Below the pieces are notes generated by a model, which saw nothing but the letters and a program-made list of their open reading frames with translations, was not told the DNA's origin and searched no databases. Both the position numbers and the translations under genes were made by a program. This document shows positions 1-8,379 of a stretch of 25,886 nucleotides of DNA, one piece after another. Every line of letters starts with the position of its first letter. The first letter of the stretch is position 1. Origin of the DNA: a virus. Where the stretch lies: the IMG/VR virus record IMGVR_UViG_3300009149_000238, positions 1-25,886 of that record; one strand, given 5' to 3'.

Positions 1-2887
1 TATTCAAACACTTCTTATACGGCTTAAAAACCAAGAAAGACGTACTGGTAAAGAAGAACAGGCCAGAGCAACTAGAAATACTATAGGTAAAATTAAAGCG
101 GCTCTTATACAGAAGCAAGCAGTGGCTGGTGTTGGTTATTTTATTGACCACGCTACTTTAGAAGCAGAAAAACTAATGGCAACTATTCATGCTTTTAGTA
201 CTAACTCTGAAAATTTAGCACTCTCCTCTAATATTCTTAAAGACATACATGATTTTAATACTATGTACGCGTCTACTTTAAATAAGGAACTTATTCCTTT
301 CTTTTCTTTTGACCCAGAGTTTAAAAATGATGAAGACGCTGTAGCAGTTATGGCAGCAGCAAAAGAACTACAAGGAGCTATAGAATATATTCAAAATTTT
401 TATGACCATAGTAAAAATCAAGCAGTTAAAAGTATTATAGATGTAGAGGCAAAAGGAACAAAAGAAAGTAGAGAAAAATTAGCAGAAGAAGTACTTTCTA
501 CTACTGATACAGACACTTCTTATTTTAGACGTCATTTATTAAGCTTAAAACACGCGTCTGATGAAATATTAAGAGTAGTTTATAATATGATGGAAGTTGC
601 TAAAAATAAAGCTGATAGAGCGACTTTAAATATAGGAAAACAACTTACTAATTTACACGTAGCTTTAGAAGATACAGGTTTTAAAGATTTTAACAAGTTT
701 TATGAAAAATATACTACAGGAAAAAATAAAGGAAAGAAAACAGGTAATCTTATTAGTAAATATAATATAGGAGAGTTTAACAAAAAAAAGAATGAAACTA
801 GAGACGCTATTGCTAACGCAGTAGGAGTAGAAGAATACAGTGATGTTCATTATGACTCTTTATCCTTAGAAAATAAACAAGTATTTAAAAAAGAATGGCA
901 CAGTTTTAATCAAAAATATATAAACAATAAGACAAATGAACCAACTAGCGCTTTTCTTAACAGCGACTATGTTACTATGGGCACTGCTGAAAAAGCATAC
1001 TATAATAAACTAGTAGAGGTTAAGGAAGAAGCTATGAGCTTATTACCTGTCTCACATCAAAAAGGTAAAAATCTTATGCCTCAGATGCGTAAAGACGTTC
1101 TTGATAGACTTAAAAGTAAAGAGCAGTCTCTTTTGCAAAATGTTAAAGAATTAGTAAAAGAGAGTGTAGTTGTTTTAGAAGATGAAACTGATTTTGGAGA
1201 TAAAGACTCTTTTTTTAACCCTATTACAGGTAAAGAAACACAACTAGTTCCAGTGCATTATACTAGAAGATTAGATAATATGGATAACTTGTCTGACGAT
1301 ATTACTAGTATGTACGTAGGATTTTACAGTATGGCAGCTACTTTCCATGAAAAAACAGAAATTGCAGATGATTTAATGCTGCTTAAAGAAGTTGTAGGAG
1401 AAAGAGTATTCCATAAAGGCAAAAAAACAAAAGAAGCTGGAAAGACTAATACTTATGATGCTTTAAAAACCTTTTTAGATACTCATCTGTATGGTGAAAA
1501 ATCACAAAGAGAAGAGCCTTTAAAAATATTTGGTAAAGAGATGAAAAATAAAAAAGGAGAACCTGTTTATCTTTCTAAAGTACTAGATTCTTTTAACTCT
1601 TATGTTCGTAGAAATAACCTTGCTTTTAACCCTTTTACTCACGGAGCAAATGCTTTAATGGGTACTGCTTATAATCATATAGAAGCTATTTCAGGTAAAT
1701 ATTTTACCTCTAAAAATAAACTATGGGCTGAAGGAGAGATTGACAGAAACTTACCTGCTATTGTATCTCAAATGGGTAAAAGAAAGAAAACTAATAAAAT
1801 TGCCTTATTATTTGAATATAACAATATCACTAAAAGTACTGCTAATCATTTTAAAGATATGAATGCTAAAACAGCAATGGGCAGAGTATTATTTGATTCT
1901 GGTGTTTATGGTACTTATGAGCTAGTAGACTATAAAATAAAAGGAAAAGTAATGTTAGCTATGTACGATAGTTACAGATTTATAGACGGTGAGTTTATTA
2001 CTGAAAAAGATTTAAAACATAAAATAGAAGATAAAGCTAAAGCCAAACAAATATGGTCAGAAGCAAAAGATAAAAGTCTGTATAATGCTTATGAAGTACA
2101 TGACGGTATACTTAGAGTAAAAAAAGACTTTAAAAACCACATCTCTATTAATCTTGAAAATAGAATTAAAAATACTACTAATCAAATTAATAACCAAATA
2201 GACGGTAAATTAACAGACCTTGATAGAAGCTCTCTACATAGAAATGCTTGGGGAAGGTTGATACTTACTCACAGGGGATGGTTATTATCAGGAGCCGAGG
2301 CTAGATGGAAAACTGAAGGGTATAATTACTCTACTGACAGATTAGAAGAAGGTTATCATAGAACTTTTCTTAATAAGACTTTAAAAAATATTGTAAGAAA
2401 TAAAGGAAACTTTAAACAAGCTATTCTTGATAATAAAAATATGAAACCCCATGAAAGAGAAAACATGAGAAAAGCTTGGGCAGATATTGTGTTTATTGCA
2501 GGTACTTTAATAGTAGCAGGGTTCTTAAATGGTTTAGCAGACGATGATGATAAAAAAGACGACTGGGGATGGCAATTTTCCGCATATATGGGGACAAGAA
2601 TGGAACTTGAAGCATTTGCATTCACTAACCCTTTTGAGGTAATAGATATTTTAGAGTCTCCTGCTGCAGGTATTAATCAAGTAGAGAGTATTATGGACGG
2701 AATTAAAATGTTTTTAACATGGGATGACGAAGGTACTTTAGGTGCTTTTCAAAAAGTGGAAAGAGGAGGATATAAAGATTATACTAAAATACAAAAACTT
2801 TTAATTAAGCGTAGTTATGCTAAAAATCTTTTTGAATTTGGAGACCCTAGAGCTAAAAACACATTCCTTAGACAAAAAGTACTATAG
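1..2887 (+). CDS. Very large phage protein, probably virion-associated; 5' end outside window
   Basis: The reading frame is open from base 2 without a stop, so the gene begins before the window; the GTG at 122 is only an internal codon. About 961 residues are visible. The visible part is lysine- and glutamate-rich and mostly helical-looking, with long charged stretches suggesting coiled coil in the first third. Near the C-terminus one hydrophobic segment (bases about 2480-2540, ADIVFIAGTLIVAGFLNGLA) is followed at once by an acid-rich run (DDDDKKDD). It is the only plus-strand gene and ends 51 bases before a hairpin terminator, so it is probably the last gene of a late, structural operon. Very large proteins at this place in phages are often internal virion/ejection proteins or polyvalent proteins; I recognise no catalytic domain in this portion. 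Existence of the CDS is certain, the role is inferred. Confidence 0.85.
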   Translation, partial: IQTLLIRLKNQERRTGKEEQARATRNTIGKIKAALIQKQAVAGVGYFIDHATLEAEKLMATIHAFSTNSENLALSSNILKDIHDFNTMYASTLNKELIPFFSFDPEFKNDEDAVAVMAAAKELQGAIEYIQNFYDHSKNQAVKSIIDVEAKGTKESREKLAEEVLSTTDTDTSYFRRHLLSLKHASDEILRVVYNMMEVAKNKADRATLNIGKQLTNLHVALEDTGFKDFNKFYEKYTTGKNKGKKTGNLISKYNIGEFNKKKNETRDAIANAVGVEEYSDVHYDSLSLENKQVFKKEWHSFNQKYINNKTNEPTSAFLNSDYVTMGTAEKAYYNKLVEVKEEAMSLLPVSHQKGKNLMPQMRKDVLDRLKSKEQSLLQNVKELVKESVVVLEDETDFGDKDSFFNPITGKETQLVPVHYTRRLDNMDNLSDDITSMYVGFYSMAATFHEKTEIADDLMLLKEVVGERVFHKGKKTKEAGKTNTYDALKTFLDTHLYGEKSQREEPLKIFGKEMKNKKGEPVYLSKVLDSFNSYVRRNNLAFNPFTHGANALMGTAYNHIEAISGKYFTSKNKLWAEGEIDRNLPAIVSQMGKRKKTNKIALLFEYNNITKSTANHFKDMNAKTAMGRVLFDSGVYGTYELVDYKIKGKVMLAMYDSYRFIDGEFITEKDLKHKIEDKAKAKQIWSEAKDKSLYNAYEVHDGILRVKKDFKNHISINLENRIKNTTNQINNQIDGKLTDLDRSSLHRNAWGRLILTHRGWLLSGAEARWKTEGYNYSTDRLEEGYHRTFLNKTLKNIVRNKGNFKQAILDNKNMKPHERENMRKAWADIVFIAGTLIVAGFLNGLADDDDKKDDWGWQFSAYMGTRMELEAFAFTNPFEVIDILESPAAGINQVESIMDGIKMFLTWDDEGTLGAFQKVERGGYKDYTKIQKLLIKRSYAKNLFEFGDPRAKNTFLRQKVL

Positions 2888-2933
2888 ATAAGAGCTCACT
2901 AACGAGTAAAAAAAACTTAAAGAAAGAAAGAAA

Positions 2934-2964
2934 AACATAGCCCCAATTAAGGGGCTTTTGTTTT
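2934..2964. terminator. Intrinsic terminator at the convergent junction
   Basis: The 6-bp stem AGCCCC (2939-2944) / GGGGCT (2951-2956) encloses the loop AATTAA and is followed on the plus strand by TTTGTTTT. On the minus strand the stem is followed by ATGTTTTTCTTT, a weaker but usable T tract. It lies between the stop of the large plus-strand gene (2887) and the stop of the last minus-strand gene (2968), so it probably ends both transcripts. Confidence 0.8.
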
Positions 2965-2967
2965 AAC

Positions 2968-3534
2968 TTAAATTTCATTTAATACTCTTCTTGTTGTAAC
3001 ACTACTAAAAAAGTCATAAATATACTCTATATCATTAGCTTTCTTAAAGCCTTCTAATGATTTTAATCTAAGTTTGTAACGTATACTATAACCAAACGCA
3101 TGCCCAACTCCTGTGTACCTTCCTAGAACATAATTAGTGTTATAAGCTTTTATAAACCTTTTAATAGGGTCTTTTACTTTTTTTAAATCAAATAATAAAG
3201 TGGTAAAAAATAAGTCTAAATTTATATCATTTTCTTCCCAAAGCATTCTTACCATACTGCAAATAGCTAAGTCTTTAGCTCTGTTACCTGTAGTGTTAAA
3301 AGTAACAGTATTTCTTTTTAATACAATAGGGTGTATCTCATTAATAAAACTTATATAGTCTTTTGTAAAATGGGAAGTATGTTTACATAAAATATTACTT
3401 ATTAATATTTTTTTATAACTTTTATTGTTAGGAAGGTTGCTAAAACAAGCGTCTCCTTTATACTCTCTTTTTTTTTCGTTGTCTTCATAAAATACTTTAT
3501 AAAATACTTTATTAGTTTCGTAATTTTTTCTCAT
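2968..3534 (-). CDS. Uncharacterised 188-aa phage protein
   Basis: ATG start at 3534, preceded by the A/T-rich leader AACATTATAAA. I do not recognise a family. The protein is basic, rich in aromatic residues and lysine, with no signal peptide or membrane segment. Its predicted start is 1 base from the stop of the upstream gene (3536), so the two are probably translated from one message. It is the last gene of the long minus-strand series and stops 4 bases past the junction terminator. Composition and spacing match the neighbours, so it is very likely a real gene. Confidence 0.7.
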   Translation of the reverse strand: MRKNYETNKVFYKVFYEDNEKKREYKGDACFSNLPNNKSYKKILISNILCKHTSHFTKDYISFINEIHPIVLKRNTVTFNTTGNRAKDLAICSMVRMLWEENDINLDLFFTTLLFDLKKVKDPIKRFIKAYNTNYVLGRYTGVGHAFGYSIRYKLRLKSLEGFKKANDIEYIYDFFSSVTTRRVLNEI

Positions 3535-3535
3535 T

Positions 3536-3973
3536 TTATAATGTTATTGTGTAAATTCTTTGTGTATACTTTCCGTCTTCTCCGTGTCTGTAATTACTAA
3601 ACTCTAAAATACACTTAAAACCTGTGTCTATAAGAGCTTTTTCAAAAACCTCGTCATAAAATTGATTTCCCACAGTACACTGTATAGCTCCTACTCCGTT
3701 TTCGTTAGCACCTCTTTCTTTTATACTCTTAATTACTTTTTTAAGAAAAGTTTTTACATTTATTTCTGAAATATCTTTTCCAGCAACTTTCCTATTTAAG
3801 CCACCGCTGCACCAACCATGCATAATTACTAGTCCACAACCTGTAAAAGAATCACATACGTTTACAGAGTAGGTTCTTTTATCTGTTATATACTTAAATT
3901 TATCATTTATGTGCCAACACTTATAGCCTATTTCATAATTGTCTGACTTTATTTTATTAATTGTTAATTTCAT
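3536..3973 (-). CDS. Uncharacterised 145-aa phage protein
   Basis: ATG at 3973, preceded by AACAAACAAACA, the same leader type seen before the amidotransferase gene at 17404. No family is recognised. The C-terminal third (QFYDEVFEKALIDTGFKCIL, then a polar beta-like ending) loosely recalls the last strand-helix-strand of GNAT acetyltransferases, but the acetyl-CoA-binding Q/RxxGxG/A motif is not visible, so I do not call it one. It has several cysteines (CGLVIMHGWCSGG region) without clear CxxC pairs. It sits between a DUF3310-type gene and the last gene of the operon. Confidence 0.7.
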   Translation of the reverse strand: MKLTINKIKSDNYEIGYKCWHINDKFKYITDKRTYSVNVCDSFTGCGLVIMHGWCSGGLNRKVAGKDISEINVKTFLKKVIKSIKERGANENGVGAIQCTVGNQFYDEVFEKALIDTGFKCILEFSNYRHGEDGKYTQRIYTITL

Positions 3974-3991
3974 TGTTTGTTTGTTATATTT

Positions 3992-4222
3992 TTATTTTAA
4001 ATCTTTTACGTCTATATATTTTACTGAACCCTGCTCTTTAATATATAAGTCTATTAAAAACATAGTTTTTTCTAAATCTTCTTTAAATTTACCTTTTTTT
4101 CTACATCTAATAACTCTTTTTAAAATATCAAATTCATAAGAATTAAGTCCCATTTGTTCACAAAACTTGTATAAACTTCCGTTTTCATTATTATAATAAT
4201 TAGGTCCTTTCATAATTTCCAT
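3992..4222 (-). CDS. DUF3310-family small phage protein
   Basis: A 76-residue protein with the DUF3310 pattern: P-x-Y-Y near the N-terminus (GPNYYNNENGSLYKFCEQMG), then a helical stretch ending in a basic R-x-x-x-K-G-K element (RVIRCRKKGKFKEDLEKT) and a helix with LIDLYIKE. DUF3310 proteins are common in phages, usually near nucleotide-metabolism and replication genes. They are sometimes labelled nucleotide kinase-like, but the function is not well established and no P-loop is present here. The ATG at 4222 overlaps the end of the preceding 56-aa gene by 23 bases; a second ATG lies at 4213. Confidence 0.65.
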   Translation of the reverse strand: MEIMKGPNYYNNENGSLYKFCEQMGLNSYEFDILKRVIRCRKKGKFKEDLEKTMFLIDLYIKEQGSVKYIDVKDLK

Positions 4223-4370
4223 TTACTTTAAAGTCATAACTAGCAGCCACTTCATAAATATTTTCTTGTATAGCAATAAAGCCATCATCTGACCTGTCCC
4301 ACACATCATCTAATGCCATTTGACAGTCTGTTAGTATCTGTGATAATAACGCCTCTATATCTTCTTTCAT
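4200..4370 (-). CDS. Small acidic 56-aa protein
   Basis: An uninterrupted minus-strand frame from ATG (4370) to TAA (4200) fills the otherwise empty gap between the DUF3310 gene and the 90-aa gene. The product begins MKEDIEALLSQILTDCQMAL and ends in NGNYERT. It is acidic, has one Cys and one Trp, and has no membrane segment. It starts 2 bases after the stop of the upstream gene (4373) and overlaps the next gene by 23 bases, the spacing normal for this operon. Function unknown. The filled gap and tight spacing are the main evidence for it. Confidence 0.6.
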   Translation of the reverse strand: MKEDIEALLSQILTDCQMALDDVWDRSDDGFIAIQENIYEVAASYDFKVNGNYERT

Positions 4371-4372
4371 AC

Positions 4373-4645
4373 TTATTTTTTTTTATTTATTCTATTATCC
4401 CAATCAGGCTCAAAACCATTTTCCGTAAATACCTCTATAGTAGGTTCAGATGAATTCTCTTTTACTGTCATTTGCATTGATGTATCATCTAACATTTCAT
4501 AATCACCATCAAAGCCTTCTATAAAATTAAATAAATCATTAGAAGACTCTAATTCTTTGGACTTAATTCTCTCTAGCACTTCTTTTTCTTTTTCAGAAGG
4601 TATCATTATTCTTTCCCAAACTGTTATTTTAAAATCTATATACAT
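4373..4645 (-). CDS. Uncharacterised acidic 90-aa protein
   Basis: ATG at 4645 (a second in-frame ATG is at 4606, giving MIPSEKEKEVLER). The product is acidic, with a charged helical N-terminal half and a C-terminal half that looks beta-like (MQMTVKENSSEPTIEVFTEN) before a basic tail. No family is recognised. It is the first gene after the terminator at about 4653-4680, so it may be read through from upstream or have its own promoter; no clear promoter is visible in the short gap. Confidence 0.6.
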   Translation of the reverse strand: MYIDFKITVWERIMIPSEKEKEVLERIKSKELESSNDLFNFIEGFDGDYEMLDDTSMQMTVKENSSEPTIEVFTENGFEPDWDNRINKKK

Positions 4646-4652
4646 AATTATA

Positions 4653-4680
4653 TTAAAAATAGGGGGAATTTCACCCCCTT
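4653..4680 (-). terminator. Intrinsic terminator after the 101-aa gene
   Basis: Read on the minus strand, the stem AGGGGG/CCCCCT (bases 4674-4679 with 4661-4666; 7-base loop) is followed directly by ATTTTTAATATAA. The stem begins 6 bases past the stop of the gene at 4685. GC-rich stem plus T tract is a classical factor-independent terminator. Confidence 0.85.
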
Positions 4681-4684
4681 ATTA

Positions 4685-4990
4685 TTATTTTACTCCTTCT
4701 ATTTCGTCTTTATACGCTTTTTTAGTACTTTCTACTTGTCCTTCTGTAGGCGTATGTTGTGAAATTTGTAATTTTAATAAGAATAATTGTTGTGCATTTC
4801 TTGATGCATTTTCAAAATATTCCCACATATCATAAAACATAGCTTTATGATGCTCATCTGTTAATTCATTCTCTTTAAGAACTATTTCTTCTGTAGCTTC
4901 TGTTTTATCATCGTATATAGCAAATCTATATTCTTTCTCCACTTTTGTAGTCTCTAATACTACTTTTTCTTTCTTCTCTTTTGTTGCCAT
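4685..4990 (-). CDS. Uncharacterised acidic 101-aa protein
   Basis: ATG at 4990 follows the leader AAATAATAAATAATA. The product begins MATKEKKEKVVLETTKVEKE and has high Lys and Glu content, with a central helix containing several aromatics (KAMFYDMWEYFENASRNAQQ) and a Gln-rich stretch. No family recognised, no membrane segment. It is the last gene before the terminator at 4653-4680 and follows nrdJ by 13 bases, so it is co-transcribed with it. Nothing links it biochemically to NrdJ; it is too long and lacks the Cys motif for a glutaredoxin/NrdH-type reductant. Confidence 0.7.
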   Translation of the reverse strand: MATKEKKEKVVLETTKVEKEYRFAIYDDKTEATEEIVLKENELTDEHHKAMFYDMWEYFENASRNAQQLFLLKLQISQHTPTEGQVESTKKAYKDEIEGVK

Positions 4991-5003
4991 TATTATTTAT
5001 TAT

Positions 5004-6857
5004 TTATAATATTTCGCATGAATTTCCAGCGCAAGCTAGATTTTCCATCCTATTTGTATTATCTACTTCTTCTTTAATTGTAGACAAATCTACGTTTTTT
5101 ACTAATTTTAATTTTTCCTCGTATACCTCTTTAGTGCATTCAGTAAAAGGTGCGTCTTTATACACCCCACCATCAAAAGGTAATACAGAAAGACCATTAA
5201 AAGAATTTTTGTGTTCCCACATCCATTTTTTAACTCCTTCCCATTCTTCGTCTTTTATGTTAATAGTAGCAGATACATTATTAGTATTATCTCCGCTTAC
5301 ATGCCCTGTTTTTACCCACTCTGTGTTAAACTTTTCTACCCTGTCTAAAAACTGCAAAGCACTTTCTTCGTCTCTTAATATAGAGCCTTCAGGAGCTTTA
5401 ATAGGAAATCCTATAACTGCTGAAGTAGGGTCTTGGTCCATAATTTTTATTAATTCTGGGTGAGTACTTGTAAAATAATTATACACATCATCACCTACCA
5501 TACATTGAACATTTCTAATATAATATTTAGAGTGCCAAGCGTGTATACCAGAACTTGTTCCTAATATAGTACTAGTAGTACCACTAGGCTTAACAGTGCT
5601 TACTCTTGCACTTGGGTTTATACCTATTATATCAGCTATTACAGTATTAGTTACTCTAGCTTGCTCAACTGCTTCCTTTAAGTTTAAACCTAAAGTTGCT
5701 CCTGAACATATACCAGTCATTCCTACTCCTGTTAAAGCTTCTTTTTCAGTAGTTCTTTTCCATATAGGTCTTAAGTAATGAAAATCAGTAAAACTTGCTT
5801 GTAAAGTTCCAAAGAATGATGCTGCATCTGCTCTACTATTTAAATCAGCTTGGTCTCTAATATTAGAACCATTTATTTCAGTTAAATTACAAAACTGAAA
5901 CGGTCTTAAAGCTATTTCACAACAAGGGTTAGTTCCCCATTCTTTATCGTTAGTAAAATAAATACCAGGTTCCCCTGTTTTATTTTCTTCAACCATTGTA
6001 AATATCTTATTAAAGAATTCCTTAGTTACTCTGTGCCTTAGCACTACTGCTGAGTTATTTGCCCTACTTCTTTGTGGATTTAAATTCCAATACTCTCCTT
6101 TTTTATAAGTAAGCATTTCATTATCTCCAGCAGAAAATAACGCAATAAGCGCAGCTCTACGTATGCCTCCTGCTAATACAGCATTAGCTATAAAACATAC
6201 TATATCGTGTACTTCTAAAGTTGTTAAATGTTCTCCATTTTTTTTTCTATCTAATATAGTAGTTATATTAAATAGGCAAGTTTTTAAAGGTTCTGGCCCA
6301 GGAGCTTTACCTCCTGCTGTTACTAGTCTTTCTCCTTTTAATCTAATAGCTGAAAAATCAAATCTAGGTGCAGTTTCTCTTTTGCCAAAATAAGCTTTCA
6401 TTAAATGCTTTATTGAGTCTGCCCATCCTTCAATAGAATCTGCTACTATGTATTTTTGAGAGGAAGTAGGTTTCTTTATTTCAGGTAACTTAGTTACGTG
6501 ATGTTTTTGAACACTATATCCCACTCCTGTTCCTCCTAATAATAAAAACATAACCTCTGAAAATGCTCTATAATCATCTATTGGTAAATAAGAACAGTTG
6601 TATATTCTTGATTCATTTTTTAATATTGCCTTTCCCGCAAACTGCATAGCTCGCATAGAGGGTAATACTTTTCTTTCATATATAAAAGACGAATGACTCT
6701 CAATATCTCCTATAAGTTTAGGATAATTGTCTTTCATCATCTGTATGTATCTATCTACATTTTCTTCATAACTTTCTCTTCTTTTTTCTTCTGCTATATA
6801 TTTAGCATATTTATTAAAATGTACTACCTCGCTTAAGGCCTTTGCTCCACTATCCAT
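5004..6857 (-). CDS. nrdJ: Class II (B12-dependent) ribonucleoside-triphosphate reductase
   Basis: A 617-aa monomeric class II ribonucleotide reductase, which reduces NTPs to dNTPs using adenosylcobalamin. Key residues are all present: C88 (in YNCSYLP), then N310, C312, E314 and C323 in TNPCCEIALRPFQFCN. The spacing of this block equals that of N406, C408, E410 and C419 in the Lactobacillus leichmannii enzyme, so C312 is the thiyl-radical cysteine and C88/C323 the redox pair. The C-terminal shuttle cysteines C609 and C614 (CAGNSC) also have the same spacing. GGTGVGYSVQ and the PSGTTS motif fit the fold. It is shorter than the bacterial enzyme (about 740 aa). The ATG at 6857 overlaps the upstream gene by 8 bases. 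It needs no oxygen but needs cobalamin from the host or medium, and a thioredoxin-type reductant is not seen nearby. Confidence 0.95.
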   Translation of the reverse strand: MDSGAKALSEVVHFNKYAKYIAEEKRRESYEENVDRYIQMMKDNYPKLIGDIESHSSFIYERKVLPSMRAMQFAGKAILKNESRIYNCSYLPIDDYRAFSEVMFLLLGGTGVGYSVQKHHVTKLPEIKKPTSSQKYIVADSIEGWADSIKHLMKAYFGKRETAPRFDFSAIRLKGERLVTAGGKAPGPEPLKTCLFNITTILDRKKNGEHLTTLEVHDIVCFIANAVLAGGIRRAALIALFSAGDNEMLTYKKGEYWNLNPQRSRANNSAVVLRHRVTKEFFNKIFTMVEENKTGEPGIYFTNDKEWGTNPCCEIALRPFQFCNLTEINGSNIRDQADLNSRADAASFFGTLQASFTDFHYLRPIWKRTTEKEALTGVGMTGICSGATLGLNLKEAVEQARVTNTVIADIIGINPSARVSTVKPSGTTSTILGTSSGIHAWHSKYYIRNVQCMVGDDVYNYFTSTHPELIKIMDQDPTSAVIGFPIKAPEGSILRDEESALQFLDRVEKFNTEWVKTGHVSGDNTNNVSATINIKDEEWEGVKKWMWEHKNSFNGLSVLPFDGGVYKDAPFTECTKEVYEEKLKLVKNVDLSTIKEEVDNTNRMENLACAGNSCEIL

Positions 6858-7407
6858 TATCCTCTTTTTTTTTAAATATTTTCATTTCTTCGTTATACAC
6901 CTCTTCGTATTTATTAGGCATATTACCTATTTCTTGCCCTCTGTCAATCTTTTGACCTACAAGCTTTTCCATCTCCACATATTTATCTTCTGCTCTATAA
7001 AGTACTTTACCTACTTCACTTCTCATTCCTAAATTATGAAATGCTAATACATGTCTTTTGTATTTATCTGTAAACTGTGAATATTTTCCTGTTTTAAAAC
7101 TAAAATAATTTTCTTTATTAAAAATAGGCAAATTAAACACATACATAGTATGTACATCGTCACATTTATAGTGATAATGATATAATTCATTACTTTGTAA
7201 TGTCTTTTCATATGCTTCTACCCATTCATTTTCTTTATTTAATTCATATAAAGCAAATATTTTATCTTTTAAATTGGGTTTACTGCTATCCCCTACAAAG
7301 CATTGCTTTAAAAATTTAAATTGGTCTTGAATTTCCCCTAACATAGGGAGTATATATGTAAATGACCTATTCTTATCTCTCTCTATATCAAACTTCTCTT
7401 TAGTCAT
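6850..7407 (-). CDS. Uncharacterised 185-aa phage protein
   Basis: ATG at 7407. No recognised family. The product is charged (many Lys, Glu, Asp) with aromatic-rich central strands (MYVFNLPIFNKENYFSFK) and a helical C-terminus (EKLVGQKIDRGQEIG, YEEVYNEEMKIFKKKED). No signal or membrane segment. It lies between the RecE/RecB-type nuclease gene (6-base gap) and nrdJ (8-base overlap), so it is translationally tied to nrdJ. A role in DNA or nucleotide metabolism is only suggested by position. Confidence 0.7.
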   Translation of the reverse strand: MTKEKFDIERDKNRSFTYILPMLGEIQDQFKFLKQCFVGDSSKPNLKDKIFALYELNKENEWVEAYEKTLQSNELYHYHYKCDDVHTMYVFNLPIFNKENYFSFKTGKYSQFTDKYKRHVLAFHNLGMRSEVGKVLYRAEDKYVEMEKLVGQKIDRGQEIGNMPNKYEEVYNEEMKIFKKKEDNG

Positions 7408-7413
7408 TTTCTA

Positions 7414-8379
7414 TTATATTTGTATAATAGCTCCGTTTTCTTGGTACTCTACAGGTAAATTCCAACTATTACTTTCTGTATGCCATACCCACCTATCAAC
7501 TAAGTCGTCAATTTCTTGTTTTCCTGTTTTTATCCATTTTTTATCAAATTTATAAACAGCACAATCATTAGGTGTAATTGTTTCTATTGCTATTATTATA
7601 TGTTGTACTTCTATATTATCTATATTATATTTTTCTTTTACAAAATATTGTATAGCTTCTTCATAATATGCTTGTTGTCTATAATAACCATAAGATATGT
7701 ATGAAGCCATAAAGCCTCTAAATATATAATTCTTTAAAACATTATCAGTTTCTCCTATTTTCAAAGGTAATTTAAATACATTTTTAGAACTTGTTTTAAC
7801 GTCTATATTATATGCAATTTTATTTTCTACGTCTACAATTAGCCTATCTATTTTTCCTTTTCTTTTAATTTTGTCTTCCCAAAAGATTTCTAACTCAGAA
7901 AATGAGTTTTCTTTTTTTTGTAACAAATTAAAGGCTTCAGGATTATTTGTAACCGCATTCACACATTTATCAACAGTGTATTTAGTAGGTTTATCTAAAT
8001 AAATAGCATCAGGATTATTTTGGCGTTCTTGCACATAAGGTAATCCCTCTTTATTAAATTTTAACTGTATAGTTTCTTTTTTAATCTTATAACCTGATAG
8101 TATATAAGCTTCTTCAAATCTAGCATCAACGTCTTCTAATTTAGACTGTAAATATTTATCACAAAGAAGTCCCATTAAACCACTAGGTTTATCTATTTCA
8201 GAAACAACAAATAATTCAGGCTCTAATAATGCCATATGCACCATAGTTCCTAGTTCCATAGAGGGAGTACTTTCTCCCGCAAATTCCATTTTATGTTTAT
8301 AGTATGCGGGTGACTTTGAAAGCCATCCTAACATACTGTTAGATATATAATCTATTCTCTTGAAGTATTCTTCCATCAT
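7414..8379 (-). CDS. PD-(D/E)XK nuclease, RecE/RecB-like (putative exodeoxyribonuclease VIII-type)
   Basis: A 321-aa protein with the full RecB-type nuclease signature: the N-terminal ELGTMVHMALLEP element (H48), E164 in SELEIFW, D178 in GKIDRLIVD, D193-x-K195 in NIDVKTSS, and the late Q-x3-Y motif (Q235/Y239 in RQQAYYEEA). This is the arrangement of phage RecE-like/DUF3799 exonucleases, which resect double-strand ends to leave 3' single strands for annealing. Two Met codons start the frame at 8379 and 8376; the gene overlaps the preceding 102-aa gene by 41 bases. With the Sak4-like ATPase and SSB-like protein upstream it could form a phage recombination module. Catalytic class is confident; exact substrate is inferred. 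Confidence 0.88.
   Translation of the reverse strand: MMEEYFKRIDYISNSMLGWLSKSPAYYKHKMEFAGESTPSMELGTMVHMALLEPELFVVSEIDKPSGLMGLLCDKYLQSKLEDVDARFEEAYILSGYKIKKETIQLKFNKEGLPYVQERQNNPDAIYLDKPTKYTVDKCVNAVTNNPEAFNLLQKKENSFSELEIFWEDKIKRKGKIDRLIVDVENKIAYNIDVKTSSKNVFKLPLKIGETDNVLKNYIFRGFMASYISYGYYRQQAYYEEAIQYFVKEKYNIDNIEVQHIIIAIETITPNDCAVYKFDKKWIKTGKQEIDDLVDRWVWHTESNSWNLPVEYQENGAIIQI

Noticed and set aside
122-2887. GTG at 122 as the start of the large plus-strand gene.
   Set aside because: The frame is open from base 2, so the gene enters from the left of the window and 122 is just an internal codon.
3536-3973. GNAT acetyltransferase call for the 145-aa protein.
   Set aside because: The acetyl-CoA loop motif is missing and the resemblance is limited to a short C-terminal pattern.
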